The notes: generated from the letters alone by a model not told the origin. A stretch of 64,000 nucleotides of DNA from Bacteroidota bacterium (GCA_020161395.1 JAIUOE010000011.1:58314-122313), one strand, 5' to 3'. Positions 42,671 to 52,402 are shown, counted from the first letter of the stretch. Numbers and translations: made by a program.

Positions 42671-44083
42671 TTAGAACAGAAAACTGTTAATGTTTGCTTC
42701 AATATCCAGCCCAAAGGTTCTGATCACGAGAACAGCAATACCTATCGTCATCGCCTGAGATAAAGGATGCAACTTTTCAAAGTTTACTCTGACTATTGAA
42801 CCCCAGTCTTTTGGAAGAAAATGGGATAAAATACCCCACATCACTATGGAAAATCCAAGTGGGGTCAGAAATGAAGATGAAAAATCGAATCTAAAAACGG
42901 TTTTAAAATAGTCCAACGCCATCGAAAAGCTTTCTGCTCTTACAAAAACAAGACTCAAACTTACAAATGTAATAACTAACAGAGATGAAACAATTCTCAT
43001 CGGCAGAGTATCTACGACTCCATCTCTCTTTTCAGATATATATCGCTCGAAAACCAAACCCGCACCGTTCAGAATACCGAAAAGAACAAAATTAAATCCG
43101 GCTCCGTACCAGATTCCACCCAGCACCACAGTGATAAAGAGATTTCTGTAAGTGAGCGATCTTCCGTTTTTGTTACCGCCTAATTGTATGTAAAGATAAT
43201 TTCTAAACCACTCAGTCACAGTAACATTCCACCTTTTCCAAAAATCCCTGAGTCGTTTTGCTCGGAATGGCTGATTGAAGTTTTCGGGAAGTTCATACCC
43301 CATAAGAAGAGCGATTCCGGAAGCAATATCACTATATGCGCTAAAATTGCAATAGAATTGCAACGCAAAAGCAAAGGCACCAGCAATTGCGTCAAACGAA
43401 GAGAAATTCTCAGGATTTTGAAAAACCGGATCCACGATTTGAATCGCGAGATAGTTGGCTATAACAAGTTTTTTGAACAACCCCTTCAAAATCAATGAGG
43501 CGGCTTGTGACGCTTTGATTCCGGTTTTTTCCTCATTAGACCCAAGCTGAGCAAAAAAGTCAGATGCCTTCATCACTGGACCGGCTATCAACTTTGGGAA
43601 AAACACCAGGTAGAGCATCACATCAAAAACCGATTTGGATTTAGTCAATTCACGACGATACAAATCAACCACATAACTTATCGACTGAAGGGTAAAAAAT
43701 GACAGACCGAGAGTAAGTACCGGATTGTGGGTTGAGTATCTTTGTTCAATACCCAAAAGGGCTGTAAATGTGTTGAAGCCCGACAGAAACAAACTAAAAT
43801 ATTTGAAGAAAAAAAGAACGACAAGACTTGTAATTATGGAAGCAACAACAAGTTTTTTTCTTTTGGATGCATCTTCAGTTGCGGATATCTTCTTCCCAAA
43901 ATAAAACGAAGAACAGCCTGTAAGAAAGAACACAGGTACAAAACGCAGGTCAAGATATCCGATAAACAGAAAGCTTGCTGCCAAAAGTATATACTTCTGA
44001 ACAGCAGGTTTACCGGAAACTGACCAAATTGCAACTAAAACGGTTAAACAGAATATTCCAAAATCAATTGTTGGGAAGAGCAT
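42671..44083 (-). CDS. MBOAT-family membrane protein (AlgI-like) lacking the signature histidines
   Basis: 470 residues with about ten transmembrane segments. The AlgI/DltB plan is clear: 'FFPKLIAGPVMKASDF' (162-176), 'YCNFSAYSDIASGIALLMGY' (about 244-263), 'NFNQPFRAKRLRDFWKRW' (268-285) and 'NYLYIQLGGNK' (295-305). The positions where relatives usually have His are replaced: Asn286 (FWKRW-N), Tyr326 (GGIW-Y-G) and Asn339 (GIL-N-G). Such proteins normally move acyl groups across the inner membrane for a periplasmic SGNH partner, and one is encoded 9 bp downstream. Whether this one is active is open. Confidence 0.85.
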   Translation of the reverse strand: MLFPTIDFGIFCLTVLVAIWSVSGKPAVQKYILLAASFLFIGYLDLRFVPVFFLTGCSSFYFGKKISATEDASKRKKLVVASIITSLVVLFFFKYFSLFLSGFNTFTALLGIEQRYSTHNPVLTLGLSFFTLQSISYVVDLYRRELTKSKSVFDVMLYLVFFPKLIAGPVMKASDFFAQLGSNEEKTGIKASQAASLILKGLFKKLVIANYLAIQIVDPVFQNPENFSSFDAIAGAFAFALQFYCNFSAYSDIASGIALLMGYELPENFNQPFRAKRLRDFWKRWNVTVTEWFRNYLYIQLGGNKNGRSLTYRNLFITVVLGGIWYGAGFNFVLFGILNGAGLVFERYISEKRDGVVDTLPMRIVSSLLVITFVSLSLVFVRAESFSMALDYFKTVFRFDFSSSFLTPLGFSIVMWGILSHFLPKDWGSIVRVNFEKLHPLSQAMTIGIAVLVIRTFGLDIEANINSFLF

Positions 44084-44105
44084 CCAAACCAGACATCAAA
44101 AATTA

Positions 44106-44978
44106 TTAAAACCTCAAGCTGACATTAAGTTTTGGAATAAACTCAACATCCATGGCTGTATTAATTATTTCGGGTGATAAACGAAGATTCATCGAGAGAT
44201 TTTTGTTAAAAACCGCGGATGACCAGGCTGCCTCACCTGCGGAGAGTATGTGATTGATTACAACAAAAACAATGAACCTGCTCGAAGCATTATAAAAATC
44301 GTTTGCTTCGCCTCTCATCTGACTGTAACCAAGGAACATCGGTGTCAAATTTGCATTATATTCAGGTGTGTTGTCGTTCAACTGGTCTCTCCACCCGTGG
44401 TTGTACTGGGGATATTTTCCTATCAATTCGTAGTATTGTTGCTCCCCATATCTTGGCAGTTTGTGAGAAAATCTGCTTTCGATATGATTCAGTTCAGTCC
44501 AATTGACTCTCTCCCATGGTTTTAGCGATGTGTTTGGATCGATAGTCACATTACCTTCAGGCAGACCCAGAGCAGTTCTGTTTGCGATTAACCAGTTCGC
44601 ATATTTGACAACACTCCAGTTCTCATCAGCATACGATTCAAATTCCTTCGTTTTATCGTCACCCTTCTTGTTGTAGAGTATTGCAGCAGTTATGAGACCC
44701 GCTTCAAGACCGACAAATATGGCGGTTTTCCAAAAATCACCATTATATGCCTGACCCGCGCCGGGTACGGCAGCAGAAAGAATTGTTGCCAGCCAAACCG
44801 ATTTTTGTTGAGGATTAAGATTAATCTCACTTATCACCTCAGGCGAATAACTTCCCGCGAGGAGTCTGGCGTCTGTCTTCAGATCACCGGTGAGTTCGAT
44901 TTTATTTTCAACTGCAACCTGCGAAAAGGAAGTGAAATTAAAAAGCATGAAAGCTGTGAACAATAGGAGTGTTTTCAT
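44106..44978 (-). CDS. DUF5683-like membrane/envelope protein
   Basis: 290 residues with a signal peptide (ending near 'TSFSQ'). 'QKSVWLATILSAAVPGAGQAYNGDFWKTAIFVGLEAG' (about 59-95) is the hallmark of the DUF5683 family, with a Pro-Gly-x-Gly-Q motif in the first of two hydrophobic segments. A long soluble part and a third hydrophobic segment ('RFIVFVVINHILSAGEAAW') follow, and the last residues look like outer-membrane strands ending in Phe. Function unknown. It lies 12 bp after the HEFTH-propeller-barrel gene and 22 bp before the MBOAT gene. Confidence 0.75.
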   Translation of the reverse strand: MKTLLLFTAFMLFNFTSFSQVAVENKIELTGDLKTDARLLAGSYSPEVISEINLNPQQKSVWLATILSAAVPGAGQAYNGDFWKTAIFVGLEAGLITAAILYNKKGDDKTKEFESYADENWSVVKYANWLIANRTALGLPEGNVTIDPNTSLKPWERVNWTELNHIESRFSHKLPRYGEQQYYELIGKYPQYNHGWRDQLNDNTPEYNANLTPMFLGYSQMRGEANDFYNASSRFIVFVVINHILSAGEAAWSSAVFNKNLSMNLRLSPEIINTAMDVEFIPKLNVSLRF

Positions 44979-44990
44979 AAATTTTCCTTT

Positions 44991-47900
44991 TTAAAAATCG
45001 AAACCAAAAAGAACGCCACCATAGAAATTCCATTCTTTCCCGTACTTTACCACTTCCCCCGTTTGAGTGGCTTTGGTGACATCATCAAAACCGTATGCGG
45101 CTGAGAAAAACACCGCTGTCGGGAAAAGGTAGAAGGAATTCAGAGAAAACCGGAGTTCCGCCCCAACCCCTTTTTTCAGGTTTCCTGACTCTGAGAGGTT
45201 CCCCGTCCATGCATTTCCAAGATCACCAAAAAGTGTAAGATATATCTTGTCGAGGTAAAGATGTCCAAATTTGTAATCAATATCCCTGAAGAGTGGCATT
45301 CTGTATGTCAGGTTCGCATACACTATCTCATTACCACTTATAGCATAGAATGGATACGCTTTCATCCCGACAAGTCCACCGAGGAAGAAATCAAAGAAAT
45401 CCGGAACAGATGGCCCAAAAATGGTACCTCCCCTCAACTTGACACCAAGAGAATGTCCCCTGAAAGTTTCAAAGGAATAGCCTGTATTAATTTCAAGACG
45501 GTGAAAATTATAATTTTTGTACTGTGCCACCAGAATACCGTTATCCACCGAATATTCGCCATCAGGATTGAATCTGTTCATCTCATAATCATACCTGATT
45601 TCAAGATTACTCCCGATCGGATTGATATCCATATCCTTGTTTGGTTTCTTGTAGTCAGTCTTGTAGGTGGCTCTGAAATTACTTCCAATCAGATAAGTAT
45701 CGTTAAATGTCGGATACAGATCTGAAGCAGTTCCGGGGATGATAAAACTTTCAATAGTTGCTGTATAGCTGCTGTAAATATATCTAAGCTCCAGGTCCTT
45801 TTCCGTTCCGAAAAGTTTATGCTTTGCGATCAGGTCAACTTCAAAAAGGTTGTAGATTACATTCGTGGAGGCTTTGGGCAGTTCTTCAAATATGATGTCC
45901 ACATCTGCTTTTCGCGTCACATTATACACCTCAAGTCCAAGGTCAGGCCTTAAACCGAGAGCCGGGAGAAGCGGCAGTTTGTTTCTGTAATCGAAACTTA
46001 GAAAAAGATCTCTCTCTCCCCTTGTGTTTATCGAACCTCCTGCAAAAATACTGAACCTGTTCAGCATGTCTGAGGAACTGACATAAAGTCCGGGTTTTAT
46101 CTTTTCAAGTACATTGTTTGTTGTGCTGTAGTTGTCATATCTGACAAACGGAAAAATACTCAGCCTTGAAAAAGCTCCCGAATATTTGGTTTTTGCCGTA
46201 TCAGGATACTGGTAATCATTGAAGTTTTTTAACCTGTCCCAATCGACCGCTATTTTGTCTTTTTTTGGCTGGTTGCTGTCTAAAGGCGGGTCTTCCCGTT
46301 TTACATACCTTTTGCTTTCATCCACTCTCTGTTGTTCGGTCACAGGAAGATAGAAAATCTTGTAGCCTCCGGAAGTGTAGCCGGCATAAGCAATATTTCC
46401 CGATCGATCAACTGACGGCATGAAAGCACCACCTGTTACATTGGTAAGTCTTTTTGGTTCTTTCCTGGTCAAATCGTAGCTGTAGATATTAAAAATACCT
46501 GTCTCGTCTGATGAGTAAATCAGTTTGCCGTCGGCAGTTGGAACGGGACTTCTCTCATCTTTTGGCGAATTAAGCACAAACTCTACGCTTCCGCCATCAG
46601 CCGGTATCATCGCAATGTCTCGACCGTGAAGGTAGGAATAATCGAAATAAATGATTTTACTGTCAGGAGAGAACACCGGTTTGAAAACCTGCTCACCGTT
46701 TGCGTAGAAAGTCAATTGCTTAAAATTCTTTCCATCCATGTCGATTGTACCGATGTTGGTGGTTCCGTCCTTTTGAAACAGAAAAACGATTTTCTTTCCA
46801 TCCGGCGAAACTGACGGCATATTTGCTCTTAAATTGTGAGTAAGTCTGGTTTCTTTCTCACTTTTTTTATCGAAAACATATATGTCATGCACCTTGTAAT
46901 CGTTTGGATTATCGTCAGAAAGTTTTGAGTAGATTATCTGGTCAGTGCCGGGAACCTCGGAATAAGTGGATCTTACTCCCGGAATCAGAACCTTTTCCTC
47001 TTTCGAAGCAATATTATATTCATAGAGAGCAGTAGGTGAAAAATAGTCACTGGTTTTATTCGAAATGTAGTAAATTTTGTTCCCGTCGGATGAAAGCGAA
47101 GGGTAGAAGTTACCAAAACCGGTCTCCCCGATTAAATTACCTGTTACTTTATTCTCAAGGACAGAAGATATTCTTTCCCTGTAATCTTTCTTGAGAAATC
47201 CAGCCCACTCATTATACAACTCTTTACCACTCATTCCAAGGATGTCACTTGCAGCAGCGTCAAACGAAAAATTTGTGAGTTTTCCGAGTGCTTTTGTAAG
47301 TTTCGTCAGTTTATCTTCACCATATTTTTGAGCGATATATTTTGTCAGGGCAAATCCTGAATTGTAAACTGATTCATTACCAAGACTGGTCTTTTCAAAT
47401 ACCCCCATCTGATTCCATGTGAGCATATTGCTGTCAAGAACATATGACCTTAGGATCATGTCACGGTGAGCATCCCAGTAATCGTAATCAAATTCTTTTC
47501 TCATATACTGGGCTGTTCCCTCTGCAAACCATGCAGGCATGTTCAACATCGCCAACGGGTATGAAGCGATAACATTCGGGAAACCGTATAAAATGTCAGG
47601 CCTTCTTTTGTCTTCGTAATTCAAAACCTGAAGATAAACGGCGGGAACAGACCTGGTGGTTTTAAGGGAAGCCTGAATCTGAACCATATGAGTAAATTCA
47701 TGGGAGATAACATTCCTCAGCCAGTTGTGTGAGCCCCTTAGATCAAAATCAAGGGCACTCGTCCAAATCTCAATTTTATTGTCAAAGAAATAAGTCGCAC
47801 CGTTGGAATAATCATCAATGTCTTTAATCACATAATGTACTTTATCGGGATAATATTCATAGAGAGAACAGACAGGATCCCAAACTTCTTCTGCTATTTT

Positions 47901-48065
47901 GAGAACAACCCTTGCTGTTCTTTCTGCACCTTCGTGAAAATGAACTTCAACATTCTTCCCTTTGATGGTGTACCATTCGAATTCCGAATTGTATTTGTCA
48001 AATTGAGCAAAAGAATTTGCAGTAAGCAAAAAAACTGAAATTATAGCAAGTTTCCTGAACATCAA
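44991..48065 (-). CDS. zinc-peptidase-like domain + WD40-like propeller + outer-membrane barrel
   Basis: 1024 residues; signal peptide ending near 'NSFAQ'. Residues about 25-300 resemble a gluzincin (peptidase MA type) with His122-Glu-Phe-Thr-His126 ('SHEFTHMVQ') and a likely third ligand Glu182 in 'WFAEGTAQY'. Residues about 310-600 form PD40-like propeller blades ('MPSVSPDGKKIVFLF', 'KPVFSPDSKIIYFDY'). Residues about 660-1024 look like a BamA/surface-antigen type barrel, ending '...GVLFGFDF' with a terminal Phe. The product would be an outer-membrane protease-like protein with a periplasmic or surface head. Substrate unknown. 6 bp after the M6-like gene. Confidence 0.78.
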   Translation of the reverse strand: MMFRKLAIISVFLLTANSFAQFDKYNSEFEWYTIKGKNVEVHFHEGAERTARVVLKIAEEVWDPVCSLYEYYPDKVHYVIKDIDDYSNGATYFFDNKIEIWTSALDFDLRGSHNWLRNVISHEFTHMVQIQASLKTTRSVPAVYLQVLNYEDKRRPDILYGFPNVIASYPLAMLNMPAWFAEGTAQYMRKEFDYDYWDAHRDMILRSYVLDSNMLTWNQMGVFEKTSLGNESVYNSGFALTKYIAQKYGEDKLTKLTKALGKLTNFSFDAAASDILGMSGKELYNEWAGFLKKDYRERISSVLENKVTGNLIGETGFGNFYPSLSSDGNKIYYISNKTSDYFSPTALYEYNIASKEEKVLIPGVRSTYSEVPGTDQIIYSKLSDDNPNDYKVHDIYVFDKKSEKETRLTHNLRANMPSVSPDGKKIVFLFQKDGTTNIGTIDMDGKNFKQLTFYANGEQVFKPVFSPDSKIIYFDYSYLHGRDIAMIPADGGSVEFVLNSPKDERSPVPTADGKLIYSSDETGIFNIYSYDLTRKEPKRLTNVTGGAFMPSVDRSGNIAYAGYTSGGYKIFYLPVTEQQRVDESKRYVKREDPPLDSNQPKKDKIAVDWDRLKNFNDYQYPDTAKTKYSGAFSRLSIFPFVRYDNYSTTNNVLEKIKPGLYVSSSDMLNRFSIFAGGSINTRGERDLFLSFDYRNKLPLLPALGLRPDLGLEVYNVTRKADVDIIFEELPKASTNVIYNLFEVDLIAKHKLFGTEKDLELRYIYSSYTATIESFIIPGTASDLYPTFNDTYLIGSNFRATYKTDYKKPNKDMDINPIGSNLEIRYDYEMNRFNPDGEYSVDNGILVAQYKNYNFHRLEINTGYSFETFRGHSLGVKLRGGTIFGPSVPDFFDFFLGGLVGMKAYPFYAISGNEIVYANLTYRMPLFRDIDYKFGHLYLDKIYLTLFGDLGNAWTGNLSESGNLKKGVGAELRFSLNSFYLFPTAVFFSAAYGFDDVTKATQTGEVVKYGKEWNFYGGVLFGFDF

Positions 48066-48071
48066 ATACCG

Positions 48072-51000
48072 TTACTTTATTATTGCAATTTTAATGATCT
48101 TGTAATCCGATTTACCTGAAACGGTTGACTTTGCTTCAACTCTCGCCAGGTAAACTCCTGATTGAATATTACCGACATTCCAACTAATTTCTCCATCCAT
48201 GCCACCCTGTCCAAATCCCTTCAACTCGGCGACATAGTCTCCTGCCAGATCAAAAATCTTTACCGAAATATCAGAATCCTCCGAAACATAATATCTGATG
48301 AATGTCTGACCGGAAACCACCGGATTCGGGTAGTTGTAAACACTTTCCTGCGGCAGATAGGAACCGTAAACCGGAAACCCGTTGCCGATTTTGATTGAAT
48401 TAGTACCGGCATTATTTCCCGATTTTCCTGAATAAAACAGAGTTCCCCCGTTGAGGTTAAGCTCCCATGCTGCTATCAACCCCGATTTCCCTGATGCCTG
48501 CAGAACAATCTTATTATTGGCGAGGGAGAATGCAGGTGTATAATTCAGTGAATCACCAATCGTCAAAGGAAAACCACCAATAAGATTACCCGTTTTTCCG
48601 TCATACGCATAAAGATTTCCTGTGGCAGTAAATGCAAGCAATTCAGGATGACCTGTACCAATAAAATCTGCAGATACCGGCTTACCGATAAAAACCTCGC
48701 CTGCTTTTATTGAAACCGGGAAATTATCAGCTGGTACATTTTCAAGATTCACAGAATAAAGTTCGTTACCGGCTACATAATTTATATATACATTCCCATC
48801 CCTTTTGGTGTCAGTAACCGAAATCTGCTCGACCGGTTTGGAGGAACGAAGCTTAAATTCTTTTTCAAGCACCGGTGTTCCATTGTCGTTTTTAAATATT
48901 TTAACGGTATTACCCGATTCTAAAACTATCAATCTGATTACTCCAGACTGATCGACCATCACTCCATTTTTATAGTTTCCACTCACAAGGATTGATTTAC
49001 CTTTAAAAACACCGACATGGTAGATTGTGGATGGAGTACTCTGAACAAACATTAAAGTGCCACCCGATGAGAATAAATCGGTAACGGGAACCTGGTTTGT
49101 TGAAGGGACAGCTTCAATGAGACTTAAAGGAGCTAATGAAAAACGGTAAATCACGCCTGTTGAAGTGCCGACAGCCAATGCAGGGATTTCAGTCGGACCG
49201 GAAGTAATTACAGGATCGCTTGTTATGTCCGAATTGATGGAAAGTGTGTCCAGCCCGATGGTAACTGGATCAACAACAGCAATCTTTACTTGTTTCCCGT
49301 TAACACCCGCAAAATAATTCTTCGAAGAATATACCGTCTGGGCAACCTGTTTCGATGAAAAATCAAAATCAATTACCCTGCCCGGACTGAGATCGTTTGG
49401 TTGTTCCTCAAGCAAATTCCCATATCGGTAAAAATTACCATTGTCTGTCAGAATTATTTGTGAGGGTACCCATCCATTACTTCTCTTTCCGAAGATCACC
49501 GGTTTAATTAGTGAATCCCCCAAAGAGATTGTCATTTTCATCCGGCCAAAATTCTGAGAGAAATTTTTCATGGTAATGAGAGAATTCGCTCCCTCATTAC
49601 TCCGGGTGTCGGGTCTTGAAGTGCTGCTAAAAATATTTTTATAAAGATCAGCTTTATTCTCAGCAAACCAGAAATCATATTCTGTTCCTTCACCTACAAC
49701 TTCATCTCCGAAAATTGTACGGAATTTTTCTCCAATATCGTTAACACCGTCAGCTTCAACTACCGCAACTCCTCTTCTCTTCTTATCAGTATTTATCTTG
49801 TTATCGGCAATTTTTTCATTGATTACTTTTTCATCAATATGCCAGATCAGTATTCCGCTTCCGGGAAGTGCCCAGTCGAATTCGTCGACATCAACGAGTA
49901 CACCGGTAAGTGAGTCAATCGAATAACTGTAAAATCCTGTTGTATCTTTTGCGTATGTTTTTGTAGTGTTCACAGAACCGTTACGGAGTGTAAGTGTCAC
50001 TCCATTTCTTGAAGCATCCCGTTGCCGGTTTTCAATCAAAAAATATTCTGATTCATTTATCCGCAACTTAAGTACAACTGTATCGGAGAGCAATGCAACA
50101 TTTTTTGCAGAAATCGTCACATCCTTTAAGGTACCTGAAAATTCAACAGGGGTTATCCAACCCAGTCTGATTTTTTCCCAAGGCGATGGCTCAGGCGGAA
50201 AAGCTCCGTTATAAGCAAAGATAGACTGACCGTCCATCAATCCAAATCTTCCAATAGCACTCAGCCCGGTATTCGTATCAAAAAGGTCAGGAAGTCCGAG
50301 ATAACTGCCAACAGTCGAAACAAGAAGTCCGTTGATGGTTATTTGAAATAAAAACCTTGAGTTGAATGAGGAAACTTCCCTGTTTTGTGTCTGTGGAAGT
50401 ATCCCGGTGTTTTTTATATTAAATGTCCCTCCACTAACCGGCACACCCTGGTATCCGCTGCCGTAAAACTTTTGCAGGGCAGGCAGATTGAAGTAAATTG
50501 AAGGCAAATCCCTTTCGTTACCGAGACTTCCGGGAAGGCTGACATCGCGTCCAACACCAGCGTGAAAGATAAAGAAAAGGTTGTAGTCCTTGAAATTGAA
50601 GCCCGGATTCGCCTGATCTGCCAGAGTCCAGGTCTCCTGCACAAAATCACCCATTACCTTAAAGTCATTGGAATTGATTGGAGGAGAATAATCTCTCATG
50701 GTTTTTGAAAGTGTGACACTGTTTGGAAGTACTTCAAAAACAACTGTCTGCTTCCCGTTCGAAGCTTTGTAATAATAGTTTTTTACAAACTCGAGATGGG
50801 CTAGGAAGTAGTTCCTGTCGTGTGGCAAAGGATCGACTATTTGCTTTCCAAAGTCCTGCGAATAAATGGAAGGGAAAGTACCATTACCAACCGTTGTATT
50901 GTCATTATCGGGTTGAAATTCTGCCATTACTGCAAGAATTTTAATGGTGTCTGTACCGGTTGGTTGGGAGATATTCGAAACTGTCCGTTGAATGGAAACA

Positions 51001-51074
51001 GCCGGTTGCATCACCTGACCGTGAGTCAGCGGTACTAAAAGAAGTAGAAATATTGAAGTTTTAAGTAGTTTCAT
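48072..51074 (-). CDS. M6-like (immune inhibitor A type) secreted protein, predicted inactive, with T9SS domain
   Basis: 1000 residues from the ATG at 51072-51074, which opens directly into a signal peptide; a TTG eight codons upstream is less likely. Residues about 45-330 follow M6 metallopeptidases ('DTIKILAVMAEF', 'YLGLPDLFD', 'FGLMDGQSIF'), but where the family has HExGH just before LGLPDL this protein reads Ser-Thr-Val-Gly-Ser (about residues 253-257), so the zinc site is gone. A later region (about 580-880) is propeller-like. The end ('VYNYPNPV...YKIIKIAIIK') is a T9SS sorting domain. It heads the long minus-strand run. Confidence 0.8.
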   Translation of the reverse strand: MKLLKTSIFLLLLVPLTHGQVMQPAVSIQRTVSNISQPTGTDTIKILAVMAEFQPDNDNTTVGNGTFPSIYSQDFGKQIVDPLPHDRNYFLAHLEFVKNYYYKASNGKQTVVFEVLPNSVTLSKTMRDYSPPINSNDFKVMGDFVQETWTLADQANPGFNFKDYNLFFIFHAGVGRDVSLPGSLGNERDLPSIYFNLPALQKFYGSGYQGVPVSGGTFNIKNTGILPQTQNREVSSFNSRFLFQITINGLLVSTVGSYLGLPDLFDTNTGLSAIGRFGLMDGQSIFAYNGAFPPEPSPWEKIRLGWITPVEFSGTLKDVTISAKNVALLSDTVVLKLRINESEYFLIENRQRDASRNGVTLTLRNGSVNTTKTYAKDTTGFYSYSIDSLTGVLVDVDEFDWALPGSGILIWHIDEKVINEKIADNKINTDKKRRGVAVVEADGVNDIGEKFRTIFGDEVVGEGTEYDFWFAENKADLYKNIFSSTSRPDTRSNEGANSLITMKNFSQNFGRMKMTISLGDSLIKPVIFGKRSNGWVPSQIILTDNGNFYRYGNLLEEQPNDLSPGRVIDFDFSSKQVAQTVYSSKNYFAGVNGKQVKIAVVDPVTIGLDTLSINSDITSDPVITSGPTEIPALAVGTSTGVIYRFSLAPLSLIEAVPSTNQVPVTDLFSSGGTLMFVQSTPSTIYHVGVFKGKSILVSGNYKNGVMVDQSGVIRLIVLESGNTVKIFKNDNGTPVLEKEFKLRSSKPVEQISVTDTKRDGNVYINYVAGNELYSVNLENVPADNFPVSIKAGEVFIGKPVSADFIGTGHPELLAFTATGNLYAYDGKTGNLIGGFPLTIGDSLNYTPAFSLANNKIVLQASGKSGLIAAWELNLNGGTLFYSGKSGNNAGTNSIKIGNGFPVYGSYLPQESVYNYPNPVVSGQTFIRYYVSEDSDISVKIFDLAGDYVAELKGFGQGGMDGEISWNVGNIQSGVYLARVEAKSTVSGKSDYKIIKIAIIK

Positions 51075-51164
51075 TTGCCGGGAATAAAATTTATACAAAT
51101 TTTAAAGATAAGGGTATCGGGGATTAAGAAAAACAGAAAAGCGAAAAACAGCCCTGTTGCAGAT

Positions 51165-51200
51165 AAAAAAAATCAAGGGACAGTCACCTGTCCCCTGATC
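51165..51200 (-). terminator. intrinsic terminator downstream of porV
   Basis: On the minus strand CAGGGGACAG (51188-51197) pairs with CTGTCCCTTG (51174-51183) around a 4-nt loop and is followed by ATTTTTTTTA. It lies just after the porV stop and separates porU-porV from the M6-like operon. Confidence 0.85.
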
Positions 51201-51207
51201 CTGAAAA

Positions 51208-52368
51208 TTAGAGACCTCTTGGTAATCCTTTAACTTGATCAACAAGTCCGCCCCATCCAACAAGAATGGTAAAACGAAGTGTATCGCTCAATGGATGATT
51301 TTCTCCATCCTTGAAGACGGAGGTAGAGATATAACTGAAATCAAATCCATAAATATCATATCTGATACCGGCTCCAAGAGTGATAAACTTTCTGTTTCCG
51401 TAATTTGGATCCTCATAAAAGAATCCCGAACGAAGTGCAAAAAGGAAATCACCGGGGGTGCCATACCAGTATTCAAGACCCATCGAAGTTACGATATCTG
51501 CAAGCTCTTCACCAATCGGTTTATCACCCCAGGCAGTGAAAACAGCTTTATAGAAATCATCACTTGTTCCATCAGCGTATCTTCTGACAAGAAGTTTGGT
51601 GAAGTCGAGTGTATAAGTAAGACTGTTGTACTCATCTGACAGGATTCTGTAGGCGAGACCGAGTCTGAACTGGGTCGGGATTGGATCTGCCTGAGCTCTG
51701 TCGATGTACGATATTTTTGGTCCCAGATTACTTAAATTAAGACCAATGGAGAATTTGTTACCGAGATCATAGTCTACAAAAGGTAAAACCAGTGAGGATG
51801 GTCTCCACATGAAACCAAGGTCAAAACTTACAGAGGTAGCCGTACCGGTACCCTGTTCCTGACCTGTTGGCTGATCTGAAAGACGGCTGTGTATCAATCT
51901 TAAATTAACACCCAGACCCCAGTCCTTCGATAATTTTGTTGCATAACCAACTGTTGCAGCCATATCGAATGATCTGAAAGTACCGAGAGGATCGGGTGAA
52001 TCAGGACCTGTTCTGACGAACTCACCATAATTCATGTATGTGATACTCGCAGTTACACTTCCGTTGATGTCTTCTATATAATTTCTGTAAGTAGCGTAAT
52101 CATAGAAAAGATCCAGTTTGAACTGTGGCAGCCAGTTAGAGTGGGTAAAACTGAATTCCTGACCTGTTAGGAACGCAATTCCTGCAGGATTCCAGAATAC
52201 AGCCGATGAGTTGTCCGCAAGACCGGCTCCGGACTCTCCAATACCACCGCCTCTTGAATCGGGTGCGATCAGAAGAAATGGTACCGCTGCTTCTCCCTGA
52301 GCCAGAACGGATTTACTGAATCCGAAAACTATAAAGAAACCCAGGAATGCGATTTTGAACTTGTTCAT
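51208..52368 (-). CDS. porV: T9SS outer membrane protein PorV (LptO)
   Basis: 386 residues; signal peptide ending near 'SVLAQ'. 'VPFLLIAPDSRGGGIGESGAGLADNSSAVFWNPAGIAFL' (about 29-67) is the diagnostic PorV start, followed by a FadL-like barrel. PorV takes T9SS cargo from the SprA translocon and hands it to PorU. A strong GGAGG lies 8 nt before the ATG. It is 34 bp downstream of porU and closed by a terminator, a compact porU-porV unit as in other T9SS genomes. Confidence 0.93.
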   Translation of the reverse strand: MNKFKIAFLGFFIVFGFSKSVLAQGEAAVPFLLIAPDSRGGGIGESGAGLADNSSAVFWNPAGIAFLTGQEFSFTHSNWLPQFKLDLFYDYATYRNYIEDINGSVTASITYMNYGEFVRTGPDSPDPLGTFRSFDMAATVGYATKLSKDWGLGVNLRLIHSRLSDQPTGQEQGTGTATSVSFDLGFMWRPSSLVLPFVDYDLGNKFSIGLNLSNLGPKISYIDRAQADPIPTQFRLGLAYRILSDEYNSLTYTLDFTKLLVRRYADGTSDDFYKAVFTAWGDKPIGEELADIVTSMGLEYWYGTPGDFLFALRSGFFYEDPNYGNRKFITLGAGIRYDIYGFDFSYISTSVFKDGENHPLSDTLRFTILVGWGGLVDQVKGLPRGL

Positions 52369-52402
52369 TAATTAACCTCCAATGAAAAATAAATTAAAAA
52401 CT

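Noticed and set aside
45261..45725. 154-codon plus-strand open frame inside the propeller-barrel gene
   Set aside because: Antisense to a conserved barrel region with no family features.
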